From Malachius bipustulatus (Eukaryota; Arthropoda; Insecta; Coleoptera; Melyridae): a stretch of DNA of 64,000 bases. Positions 1-10,144 of this stretch are shown here, piece after piece; positions within the stretch are counted from its first letter, which is position 1, and each line of letters begins with the position of its first letter. The translations under genes and the position numbers were made by a program. The stretch lies in contig OU342634.1 in assembly GCA_910589415.1 (NCBI GenBank), positions 24,797,144-24,861,143 on the forward strand, written 5' to 3'. The notes beneath the pieces are model-generated. The model saw nothing but the letters and a program-made list of their open reading frames with translations, made no database searches and was not told where the DNA came from.

Positions 1-360
1 ACCGGAAACGGCTTTAAATATAGAAAAACGGTCTACATGTCCCTATCTTAATTTTTCATGTAGTATCCTGTTGTGTAGTTTAAATTTCCATACAGGATGA
101 TGAACATCATCAGTTTTTGATAAGCCTTTTTCAGATATATTTAGCCCTTTTCAATGTGAACTGCTTTGAAAATGGAAAATGGATATTTTCATTTGTTTAT
201 AACTCGTAACCTACTCAATTTAAACTGCAACTGTAAAAACTTTCGAAAATGGAGCAGAGCCTAATGTTCTAGTGACCTAGCTTTCAGAAAAATCCTATGT
301 CTCGTTTTTCGTAAACGCCTGAGGTACCATCTACTGTGAATCACCCTATAAGTAGTATAA
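1..360. repeat. Dispersed repeat, decayed copy
   Basis: The first 60 bases resemble the repeat seen at about 36850-37110, 26430-26560 and 46060-46110: an 'aaaaacgg' block, then 'acatgtccctat', then a 'catgta..atcct' block. The rest, up to 'tgaatcaccctat' near 350, is more diverged. No coding potential was seen. It is an old member of a non-coding dispersed family. Confidence 0.5.
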
Positions 361-1184
361 GTACATTATACAACTTTCGACTTCTAAATTTGGTTTCTTA
401 TGGATCATGTAGCCAAACTGGCCATGTCGTCTGTGATAATAAAACTGTAAAGTTGCCAAAATAGGATGAATTACTCAGTTTAAAAGTTAGGTTAGATCAG
501 GTAATAAATTAATTTTTAAAAAAACTTATAATTATTATTACCCTTCAACGAATAAAACAAAACAAAAGTCGTTAACCCACCCATATCGAAATTTTCGGAA
601 AAATACGAGAAATTTCCCTGTGAATGGCATTCATAGATTATGTTGAAAATGATAATTTGACAGTTATTTTGATTCGAATCAATCCGACTACATCGCTCGG
701 GCTTGTGCGTGCTTTTTGTAAATACGGTTAGTATAAAGATGATGTCATTTATGACGTCATGGTCACTTTAGCTGAAACGACCCAGACCAATAGCATCTTG
801 TACTAGATTAACTGTTTTGCCTGAACGCAGCTTCTTGGATATAATAAGAACCTTACAGAACGTTAAAGTCGGTTGTCTAGATGTCACTGGTAAACAAAAA
901 AGAAAAAACTATCCAAAATCAGTTTACTGTTTAAAAGGTCAATTTAAATCTAACGGCATGAGTATCTAACGACTAAATTTACCTTAAGACCTTTTAGAAT
1001 CAGCTGGTTCTCTATTCTGTGTAGCAGTGTTGTCAGGTCCACTTATAATTCGCGAACGTGGGTACACATTTATAGTGTAATCTATCTAAAAATTCTAAAA
1101 TTAGGCAGGCAACATTAGGTACTGTGTCGAAGAAACCTCAGATTTCGAGTTATTTCGTCTCGTGACTCGTGGAGATATTATTTA
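361..1184. other. Unassigned AT-rich stretch
   Basis: No open frame of interest, no clear repeat ends and no RNA gene were seen between the dispersed repeat at the left edge and the fossil retrotransposon fragment that begins near 1185. Confidence 0.4.
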
Positions 1185-1500
1185 ACGATATGGTTGTTTC
1201 TATAAGATGTATGCGAGAAGTATACCATTTTTTATCGTGGTTACAACTCCAGGGCTTTCCCGCTGTATGCTTGCATCCCATTAGGGCACGAGTGGTTTTG
1301 CTGGGCCTTTTCTTCCATATGGTTCTTCGACAGAAACTTGTGTTGTTTTAAACTTTCCTCTGGCTATAGTGACGTATTTTATCGGCGCAGCCTTGGCAAT
1401 CGATGCCAAGGCTCACTAGCTTGTCCCGGGGTATTCTTCGATTCTCTACTCAGAGTTGTTCCTAATACGAGTAGCAACGGAACAGGTGTCCCCCCAAACA
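1185..1500 (-). pseudogene. Fossil non-LTR retrotransposon fragment, reverse transcriptase part
   Basis: On the minus strand, degraded codons around 1380-1410 read 'GIDCQGCADK', matching 'DIDCQGSVDD' of the plus-strand fossil near 3840 (the region of the YADD catalytic box). Codons around 1260-1330 ('HMEEKAQQNHSC') match the segment 'HMEKKVSRATPA' of that copy near 4120. Stops and deletions interrupt every frame. It is a second, inverted and more decayed copy of the family at 2690-5178. The coordinates are approximate. Confidence 0.55.
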
Positions 1501-1510
1501 AGAGCAGCGG

Positions 1511-1523
1511 GGGGGGGGGGGGG
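1511..1523. repeat. Poly-G run
   Basis: An uninterrupted run of about 14 G. It sits next to the fossil retrotransposon fragment and is likely to be length-variable and hard to sequence. Confidence 0.8.
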
Positions 1524-1890
1524 AGTATATACAACGAGGTTCGTTATGTTCATCCCTCGAGGTTCGCCCTTTGGGTTTAGGCCGAGGATTTAGGTTTTTG
1601 ATCAAGTTGTCTTCTCTTGGTTCATGTGTTTAATCCCAGACCCCGGCAGCCTCTTGCCTGTGAAGACATGACATGTCCACAGACAGAAGAGGTCGTGATA
1701 TTATGGAGTGCGCATGCTGATGACTGATGGGGCTTCCAGATATAAGTTTTACGACGTCAAAGGTCAATCCGTTTCAATTGATGGTCTTAAAATTTTTATA
1801 GTGATCTTGAATTTTTACATAACTGCAAATTATCTTTCATTTATCCAATCTGCTAATATTTCAAGATCATAATTCTTGTTTTGTTTGTAA
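1524..1890. other. Unassigned stretch
   Basis: No gene, repeat or RNA signal was recognised here. Confidence 0.35.
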
Positions 1891-2277
1891 TTTCTGAAAA
1901 GATTTTATATACAGCTCGCACGCAGGATTGGAAAGCATCCAGAAATTGGTTTTCCATACGGTTTCGCACGAATTAAAATCGCGTTCGATGCAGCATCGGC
2001 TATAACGATTGATTTTATAAATATCCGCCGAGATAGACGTCGTGCTTTTCGTATATATCGAGTTAATGTAGCGTAAAATCGATCTTTTGCAGATCTGTTA
2101 TTAGGTTTAGATGTGCGCTATAAATTTGAAATTAAAGACACTTTGAGCTCGACCTTTTTAGAGGGATATCATGAAAGAGTTTTAATTACCGCTCGTATCC
2201 GAGGAAGAGTTATTATTTTATTAAGCGGTATAACAGCGCAGTTGATATGTACAGGGTGTTTCATTAATCAACAATAA
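1891..2277 (+). pseudogene. Unrecognised coding-like frame with one internal stop
   Basis: One plus-strand frame is open from 1891 to 2277 (about 128 codons) apart from a single TAA at 2074-2076. Both halves look protein-like. The first is rich in Arg and Ile ('NIRRDRRRAFRIYRVNVA'); the second has an alternating hydrophobic pattern ('RVLITARIRGRVIILL'). A polypyrimidine-poor 'tatatacag' at about 1905-1913 could be a splice acceptor. The final codons, from about 2246, run into a 'tacagggtg' repeat end, so the original frame probably stopped or was cut there. I do not recognise the family. It could be a decayed host exon, an integrated element of other origin, or chance, since two 60-codon runs in one frame are possible though uncommon in AT-rich DNA. 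Confidence 0.3.
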
Positions 2278-2689
2278 CAACTCAAAATAAGAAATAGAAA
2301 TTCTACTAAAATACTGGGTAGGGTACTACGAAAATAAAAATATTCCAAGGGTAGTGTAAGTTTCACCCCTTAATTAGAGTATACCCTCTGAATAAATTAA
2401 TGTATTTAGTATTTTTCTGATTACATACTTATTAAAACATTGAGAAAAAGTACCTAATCGTAAAAGTAAATGCTATAATAATATGTAATACAATATAATA
2501 ATATGTATATGGTTGATCTCCTCGAGGTACTGTGGTGATTTCCGTGCAAAGTTTTCTTTTTTTGTGTCCATTCGTTTAGAAAAAGATTAGTACACATCGA
2601 CTCTATTATAGGGCTGCCGCTAAATTGGAATTGGGAAAAAACACCACCTAGAATAATAATTGGAAGAGGCCCTGGGAAAGATGAATGTA
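2278..2689. other. Unassigned AT-rich stretch with a repeat end
   Basis: This begins beside a 'tacagggtgttt' motif at 2248-2259, a sequence found at the ends of several repeats in this window. Nothing else is recognisable up to the fossil retrotransposon. Confidence 0.3.
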
Positions 2690-5178
2690 GCAATAATAGA
2701 TGCGTGTGAGACAAATTGACCCTTTATTAAAGCTTAAGGCAAACACAAGAAATAGGGATGTCCCTTGGTGAAGTAAACATCTATCAAAGTTAAGATCCGA
2801 AGTGCGAAATCTCTTTAACAGAGCAAAGCGCAATGGAGACTGGCAGAGCTACCAAAAAGGGCTGACCACCCATAATAAAGAAATTAGGAAACTGAAAGCT
2901 AAAAGAATTAACTTCAGGAAATTCTGTGAAGACATCACAACCATACCTGTTGCGACCAGACTGCATAAAGCCATGGCCAGGACAGAGTGGAGACCCAAAT
3001 GGCATTAAAGAAGCCCAATACTAGCTTCACGGAGGGTGAGGAGCAAAGAGCTCTTCTCTCCTCGAAACACACTATTATCCGGGGTGAATGACAAGATCCA
3101 GTGAAGAAAGAGATGAAATCATAACTAGGCCAGGAAGTGTAGACTGGAAAACAGCTACAAATGTCCTCTCTACAGCAAAGGGCAATTAACACCTTCCAAC
3201 CATATTAAATAATCCACCAGGGGTGAACAACATATTTCCTAGTTTGCTCCAAAAGGGGCGATTATGCCACACTTGGTTAAAATCGCCAGAAGCAGCTTAG
3301 CCCTCAGTTATATGTATACCTAATGAATGGAGGAAAGGTAAAGTTTCTTTCATTCCAATAGTAGGAAAGAAGGATATGACACGACCAAAATCCTTCAGAT
3401 CAACCAGCCTAACATCGTGTACCAATATTAAAAGCGATTGAAAAGGTTGCAGATAACTACTTAAGAACAGAAGTACTATAGAGAGGGCGCCATTACGCCT
3501 CCAACATGCATATCAAGCGGGAAAATCTACGGAGACCGCCCTGCATCAGTTAACAAGAAAGATCAGCAGTACACTGGAGGTAAAATAAACTATTTGGGCC
3601 TTTCTGGATATAGAAGGAGCTTTTGGTAACATTCCTTGCGAAGTAAGTTAGAAGATATCTAATTAAAAGAGGAGCAAACAACTTAGTTGTTCAAATGGAT
3701 ATATGAGATGTTGAGAACAAGAACAGCTGAAACAAACATGGGACAAAACACCATCCAGATCAGCACAACAAGGAGGAGTATTATCACTTCTAATGTGGAG
3801 TTTAGTGGTAGATGAACTTCATCGAAATCTATCGAGCCAAGACATCGATTGCCAAGGCTCTGTCGATGATATAGTGATAATAACCAGAGGAAAATTCGAA
3901 GCAACTCTATGTGACATAATACGAAGAGGACTAAACTAAATTGTTTGTCAATGGAGCTAAACATTAGTCCAGCAAAGACCACTGTCATAGCATTTACCAG
4001 AAAAAGAAATCTTGAACTGGAAACAATCAGATCAGCCTAGATGCGGTAAACATTGAATGGAAGCCAGAGGTTACATACATATCTAGGAGTTATACTAGAC
4101 AGTAAGCTCCTGTGGAAGAAGCATATGGAAAAGAAGGTCAGTAGAGCCACTCCAGCCCTCGTGGTGTGCAGGAACATCGTAGGAAAGACCTCGGGATGTA
4201 ACACCATGATAGTGAGACCTATAATCACTTATGAGCTGTGGCTTGGGCAGACCGAACCATGAAGAAGACTGCAAGAAATATTATTGCAAAAATATAGAAA
4301 CTCGCGTGCCATGAGGATATGCCCCATAGCGGCATATTCTGGCGAATGTTTAGAGAATAAATCAGATTATTTATTGGGAGAAGTAAACAACACTATCTAT
4401 CTAATGAGAAGCACATTACCAACGCCCCTACGGACTCAATCACTAGAAAATACAGCTATGAGAAGAACTTTGTAGTACAGCTCAGTATAACAAAAATCAG
4501 TGGACAAAATGAGTCCAACAAGTACAATCTCAAACAGCATACCATGCATAAAATGGTACGCAGACGGATCAAAAACCCTTGAAGGAACAGGTACAGAAGA
4601 CTTTGGACCTGGTAAAAAATAGTTTCAGCCGATGGGAAAGTACATATTTCAAACTGAAATTCATGCCATCGAAAGATGCGCTTAATGTTATTATAGACAT
4701 TTAATTATTATAGACTCAATTTAATTATTGACATATGGACTGACCTAATATGTCATCAGTTCAAAGATGTTGTGGAGGCTAAATAAATTAGGAAAAGAAA
4801 ATACAGTAGCTCTCCTTTGGGTGCCAGGCCAGGACACGTAGGTGTAGAAGGCAACGAAGAAGCCGACACCCTAGCTAAGCGAGGAGCAAGAAGGCTACTC
4901 TAAGGGCCAGAACCTTTTTGCGGACTAGGAGGAAATGTTATCAAAGACAAAATAAATAAAGAAGAGGAAACCCAAAGCCCTCTGGAAAGCCCTCCCACCG
5001 ACCAAAAAAGATTTGAAGCCTGCTTCAAACTCAGCCAAAAATTGTTTGAAAACGCGAATAGGTTTCCTCACGGGAAGATCGGTCCACAAAATAATCAAAC
5101 CTGTATATTATGCATGGAGGGGGGCGAAACCCCAATAATTCTCCTGGGCGAGTGCCATGCAGTACAACAAAGAAACTC
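2690..5178 (+). pseudogene. Fossil non-LTR retrotransposon (C-terminal ORF2: RT and RNase H)
   Basis: Fragments in all three plus frames align in order with ORF2 of the intact element at 10145-13786. They start at the linker before RT near 2690 ('NACETN', 'RNRDVPWW'). Next come the helical segment at 2802-2960 ('FNRAKRNGDW'), 'HAYQAGKSTETALH'-like codons near 3510, the first catalytic box near 3600 ('LDIEGAF') and the second near 3860 ('VDDIVII'). These are followed by 'YLGVILDSK' at 4077-4110, an RNase H tail near 4815-4900 ('GHVGVEGNEEAD') and a Cys-rich end near 5100-5165. Many stops and frameshifts are present, the endonuclease half is missing and no tail is clear. It is related to, but clearly not the same subfamily as, the intact copy. 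Confidence 0.8.
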
Positions 5179-5930
5179 CTAAATCTTCGAATAAATAAAT
5201 TAAAAACTCCTAAATCTGGACTTCTCAGGGGTATATTATTTACTTATTGTTGAACCACTCTGTATTTCTTGTTTAGCTGACTTGTTATATACAATTTTAA
5301 AAAACTTGGTACCTACATTTAGGTGAGGTAGGTACTTGTAAGCAGTAGGTAGGTACCTGGTAAATAAATGATAATTCTGGCAGTATAATAATAATAATAA
5401 TTGTTTATTAATAATTAAACTTTTTCGCTGATATAATCTCCCGAACTGAAGGTAATCATTATTCATGTACCTAAAATGGATATAAATGGAGATTTTAATC
5501 TGAATTACAATTATTATTCATCCAAAACAAAATCTCGAGCAAAATCTTATAATTTCACTTCCTTGACTCTGTAATAATAATTGAACTTCCTTAATTTTCT
5601 TAGCAGCGGTGGAAGGTGGAAGCCATAATGTAACGCATAGTTTCCCGTTTCATGAAAGTTCCCAGGCTTCAGTTATACTATAACGTACCTAGTTCGGAGG
5701 GAATTTTATCGTCCATTTCATTTTTCAACTTGGCTAGTTGTAGGTAAAATGTATTGTTTGATAGTGAATTAAAAACACATAGGAGTGGTTAGGTTTGTTA
5801 TTAGTTTTTTTCTAGATTAGATTAGATAGAGGGTAAATTGGCTTGTTACCGCTTATATGTTTAGTTGGGATTGCAATTTTTCCGTGTTTTCGACAATTAA
5901 GTGAGTGAGTGATTTCTTTACGTGTAGAAA
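5179..5930. other. Unassigned AT-rich region
   Basis: This holds a short (taa)n tract near 5386-5402 and 'taggtaggtacctg' motifs at 5345-5358. No gene or repeat boundary was resolved. The last 200 bases could be promoter and 5' UTR of the possible exon at 5931. Confidence 0.3.
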
Positions 5931-5993
5931 ATGAGTAAAACGTTGAGAAGATATACTAGCTGGCCTGGATTTCTTGACGCGGAACAATACGAT
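5931..5993 (+). CDS. Candidate first coding exon of an unidentified gene
   Basis: An ATG at 5931 opens 21 codons ('MSKTLRRYTSWPGFLDAEQY' plus D) and runs directly into a consensus splice donor, 'gatg|gtgagcg'. The leader just upstream ('tgtagaaa' before ATG) gives a plausible Kozak context. The composition is less AT-rich than the surroundings. I could not find a following exon in the next 10 kb, where only repeats lie, so it is either the first exon of a gene with a long intron, a relic, or chance. The peptide is not one I can assign to a family. Confidence 0.3.
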
Positions 5994-6204
5994 GGTGAGC
6001 GTTAATTTTTCTTCTAATAGATTTAAAGAAGACTTTATAATGCTATAAAATTCACATTTCGTTCTGTGTAATTTTAGTTAATTAGCGAGAGGAATAACAT
6101 TGACATAAAAGATTTCATTAACCTGAAACAAATAAAATATAATGTAGGTAGGTACCTAGTTGATTTTATTAACGAAGAGTTAAGAATGCTTCATAGAAAA
6201 AAAA

Positions 6205-6985
6205 GCGGAATAGCGCCACCAGATCCTAACTGTACAGTTTTCTACTCAAGTATCACTTTAATGCAAAAAGTCGCTTTTTTGTTTTGTTTTTTTTATTATA
6301 AAAGAAAAATTGATGAGGCAATCTGAATGATCCCAATATTAGACGAATTGTAGAGAATTAAAATACGAAGAAAATGAGAGCTGCATGAAACAACCCGTTC
6401 GGTTCATCATGAAGGGAGAAACCCTAAAAATAAACAAAAAATAGCGTTTTTAGAAAATTCGTAATAACGTCACCGTTTTTTGAGTTGTAATGCAGGCTGT
6501 TTGCGAGATAGTCGATATTGATAGGTACTTCTACATGTGTGCAAAACTCGAACGCTGTCGGATTTTTCGCGTAATTGCAATCAGAAAATTCTTCATATCA
6601 TATTTTGCAGTGGGACTGGATGCTCTGGAGGTCAATCTTCTTTTTCCATTTAAATGCCGAAAAATAGGTAAAAATTTCGCGTAAATATGAGCGAAAACGG
6701 CCAAGCGCGTGAGAGTGCGGGTATTGTATAGAATAGCAGATGAGGGGTACCACACTACCACAGCGCTTATTGTATTATTCCTTCCTTGTATCTGCTGCTC
6801 ATTTTCTTCGTATTTTAATTCTCTACAATTCGTCCATTGGGGTCATTTACATTGCTCTATCAGTTTTTCTTGTATAAACAAAAATGCAAAAAAAAAACGA
6901 TATTTTGCACTTAGCAGGCAATAAAAAAAGAAAACGGTAAACTCGAGGAGAAAACTGTGGATTTAGGATCTGAGGGCTATTCCGC
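6205..6985. repeat. Fold-back element with long inverted arms
   Basis: The left part of this segment reappears reverse-complemented at its right end. 'gcggaatagc' at 6205 pairs with the complement at about 6976-6985. 'cagttttct' near 6235 pairs with about 6947-6956. A nearly exact block at 6340-6378 (around 'gacgaattgtagagaat') pairs with 6797-6835. The central 400 bases are unpaired and show no credible gene; an AT-rich 64-codon frame at 6490 is probably meaningless. No transposase or target duplication was identified. Confidence 0.75.
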
Positions 6986-7642
6986 GTATGATACCACCGG
7001 CGGTATTCCGTTACTATTTTTGTCAGAATCTGGGTGATTTTAGAGCTCTCTGTTGCTTGTTCTACTATTCATAGATATTGAAAAAGTAACTTTTTGTGGT
7101 AGCCATGTTGTAAAATTAAAGTGGCAATGCAACACTGTTTTACAGGAAGTGTACTACATACTTTTTGTTTTTGTACGCGTTAGTCCAGATTGAATGAACG
7201 AAAATCAAAATGGCGACTCCTCTAGTCATTTCAAACTAAAAATTTAACTCAAGTAGGTACTCAAGCAGTTCCTCAGAGTTTCATTTGCCAGGGTGGTCAA
7301 TTTTTTAAATACAAAATCCGAATTTATGAGAATACAACATCGATAGATAAAAGCAGTGATGCCCAATTTGAAATTTGAAAAGTAGTGCAACCATGGACAA
7401 AGTCATCACAGTCGGCTATAATCTATATACAGGTGTCCTGGGTGTCCATTGAAAAATAACCAGCTTAAAATCTCATGACACGTCAACTTTGGTTTGAAAG
7501 TTGAAAGGGGACACTTTTTGATTTGACGCACAAATGGGAAGTGCATAACACAACCTCTCGCCCTCATCAACTACCCCTGAAAAAAAGTTGAATGGAACTG
7601 ACGTCGCTATAGTTGAACTTAGTTTTTTTTTCATTTAAATGT
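6986..7642. other. Unassigned region between fold-back elements
   Basis: No gene or RNA was recognised. 'caggtgtcctgggtgtcc' at about 7431-7448 resembles the 'caggntgtcc' repeat ends seen elsewhere, so this is probably repeat-derived as well. Confidence 0.3.
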
Positions 7643-7902
7643 AAGTTCCAAAAACCAATCTCCCAACACAGCCAACTTTTTATTTTGTGAGATACAGAAT
7701 CTGGACAAGCTTGGGGAGAATAGAATGCTGATTTGTAATTTGAAGAGAAATTTGGGAGAGTTTTTGTCGTTGCTGTTCTAAATTTCCTAAATTTCTTTTC
7801 AGATTACAAATCAGAAACAAATCCTCCCAAACCCAATTTAACCGATTCTGTATCTCTCTAAATAAAAAAGTTGCCTGTATTGGGAGACAGATTTTTGGAA
7901 CC
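7643..7902. repeat. Compact inverted repeat (hairpin element)
   Basis: The arms at about 7643-7752 and 7786-7902 are inverted copies of each other with roughly one mismatch in six. Landmarks are 'gttccaaaaa', 'ctcccaacacag', 'gagatacagaatc', 'tgatttgtaat' and 'gaagagaaattt'. The spacer is only about 30 bases. It is non-coding and would form a hairpin of about 110 base pairs. No target duplication is clear. Confidence 0.8.
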
Positions 7903-8617
7903 CTGATTTGGGTGTTTTTAAGGATATCTTTCGAACGTCAACCATTTTTATTTTTATTTAACGGGGCCATATTTTATGGCTTACAACAACTGACATCTGC
8001 GTCACTTACCTCCTTCTCTATAACACCACCGCCTATTATACTGGTAACTGGAAATATTCCTTTGGTGATCTGATAAAACAAGAGATAGGTAAGGAGTAAA
8101 CTAACCTTAACATGCACTATATGAAACTCAATAGATTTTGAGATATTTCAATTTTCAAATTTTCTTTGAAAAAATTGATTTAAATGTCTTCAAATGTCAT
8201 TTAACTTTTTGTATTTTTTTGCTAGAATACTTATCTAACACTATCGTCTTTCGTTTGGAATAAAAAAGTATTCCGATCGTGTGAAAATTTAAGAGAAACA
8301 AAAAATTAAAAAATTAAAATAAAACAAAAAATCAAAAAGCTTCAAAAAAATATCTCCAAATCACAAATATCTATCACATCACCAAAAAGGAATGAATCCA
8401 GTTACCAATAACCCTGTACATAATAATAGTGGCGAATATCGTTGGAGATCTATTCTAGTAGGAGTTGTAGGGAAGCTTTGGGAAGAATACTCCCCGAACA
8501 GACTGGAAATAAATGAAATTGACAGGTACAATGGAGTTAGTTATTTTAGAGCAAGAACCCGTGACTGTCAGACCTTCGTTATTTTATAAAAGCTGAAAGT
8601 TTCTGTGTTCATGTCCC
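7903..8617. other. Unassigned AT-rich region with a weak small ORF
   Basis: This contains A/T-rich low-complexity sequence near 8280-8350. A 65-codon plus-strand frame at 8392-8589 starts at an ATG and includes 'WRSILVGVVGKLWEEYSP'. That frame is less AT-rich than its surroundings and could be a relic of a transposon gene. No family was recognised and no splice signals support it. Confidence 0.3.
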
Positions 8618-9184
8618 CAACACAGGTAGGAACGGTCCATCAACTATGAAGTTTTGATAGCTCAGTGAAGTTAGCACCCCTAAGTGCAAATTTTTATAAA
8701 AGTCAAATGGAATTCGTTTGTCCACCGTTTGTCCACGTTTGTCCAACAAAAATTTTCGAGATTGTCCACCCTAAAAAAAATCGATTAAATTTTTTTTTTT
8801 TTTTTGAAGGATGGACAAACGAAAATTTTTGTTGGACAAACGAATGCCGTCTTGATTTTACAAAAATTCGCATTAAGTGGTGCCAACTTCACTAAGCTAG
8901 TTTAGATCATCATGGCTTTGGAAGGTAGGTAACAGCTGAAGAAGGTGTACAAAATCACTCCTCAAAATCTTGAAAGTATAAAGGTTTTTTTAAATGTTAC
9001 CGGCATGTAGGAAGGAGCTTTAGTTTTCGAGATACAAGGTGTTAAAGTTCTTCGAAAAAAATAATATTTTTGAATTCTACCAACTTTTTTGAGGAGCGAT
9101 TTTTATACACCGTCTTCAGCTGTTACCTGCCAAAGCTACGATGATCCAAACTCCATAGTCGCTGCGTCATTCCTACCTGTGTTG
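8618..9184. repeat. Three-stem fold-back element (outer stem enclosing two hairpins)
   Basis: The outer arms at 8618-8654 and 9148-9184 pair with each other ('caacacaggtagga' against 'tcctacctgtgttg'). Inside them lie two separate hairpins. Hairpin A is 8657-8899, with 'agtgaagtt' and 'tttgtccaacaaaaatttt' on opposite strands. Hairpin B is 8905-9146, with 'gtaacagctgaag' against 'cttcagctgttac'. Together they fill almost the whole interior, so a single strand would fold as a three-way junction. It is non-coding; the 76-codon frame at 8665 reads along the hairpin and is probably meaningless. The same plan is seen at 16779-17752 with unrelated sequence. Confidence 0.8.
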
Positions 9185-9968
9185 TTTCAAATTTCAATGA
9201 GAGTGGGCGCCATCTCTCGATAAATTGAAACAAATTCTACCAAAACAAGGCGCACACAGTTGCATAATGAGCGATCATTTAAGAATTTATGTCACGAATA
9301 TAAAATAAATAATTGCAATCAATTTGCACGTCTGACCAAACTGACCAGTTTTGACATGGTAGTGACAATGGTGCCTTGCCGCACAGAAACGGTGTGGTTC
9401 CTCTCAAGAAACCATTTTTTTCTAGGAGCAAGTATTTTTTTAGGAGGGCCAGTGGTGGTTCCGGGCATTACAGAATAAGGCGAAGTAAATCTTAAAAGGA
9501 CATGAATGCAATTAAAAATCGGAGTGGGGTCGTGGGGTATAACTTCGTTCGATACAGCGCCGTCGGGAAAATTACTCGCATAATGAAATAAAATATTGTT
9601 GTTATTAGGCTGGGCCGGACCTACCTGATCCCCCCTCGATCCCCCCTCTGCTACGCCCTTTTTTTCATGATAAGGTGATTCTTTATTCACGACTTGGACT
9701 TGGTGAGCTAAATCCCATGCACGCAGTAGGAAGCCGCCTTATCAATTTGATAGAAAACCAAATATTGTATAAAACCATTGACGGCTCGTGAAGTTATGCG
9801 CTGGGAGGCTCAAAATCTGATTTGGCTGTTATATGACTAGAGAAGAGAATGTCATCATTTCGCGCGTGTTTTGACCTTCATGTCTCTTATTTTTTGTCAT
9901 AGGCGTAGAAGTTCTCTTTTATTGATTCTGGCCCTTATCAATATTTTTGAAAAATAAGTATCTTGCAA
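9185..9968. other. Unassigned region before the retrotransposon tail
   Basis: A minus-strand frame of 123 codons (9319-9690) is present but has low-complexity, frame-shadow character and no recognised domain. No RNA gene or clear repeat boundary was seen. Confidence 0.3.
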
Positions 9969-10144
9969 TGCAATATTTTTTTTTTTTTTTTTTTTTTTTT
10001 GAAAAAGGAGGGTAAATCCGTTATGGATACCCATGCATTGGGTTATGTGGGAGTCCCACCCACTAAAAGCCCCTCCTTTCGAGGGCCGTCTTGGTCACCG
10101 GAAGCACCTCAGCCTCATGGGCTTATTGTGCACCCCCTTTTGCT

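Noticed and set aside
9319..9690. 123-codon minus-strand frame
   Set aside because: No domain, no conserved pattern and no splice signals; it is consistent with a chance frame in repeat-derived DNA.
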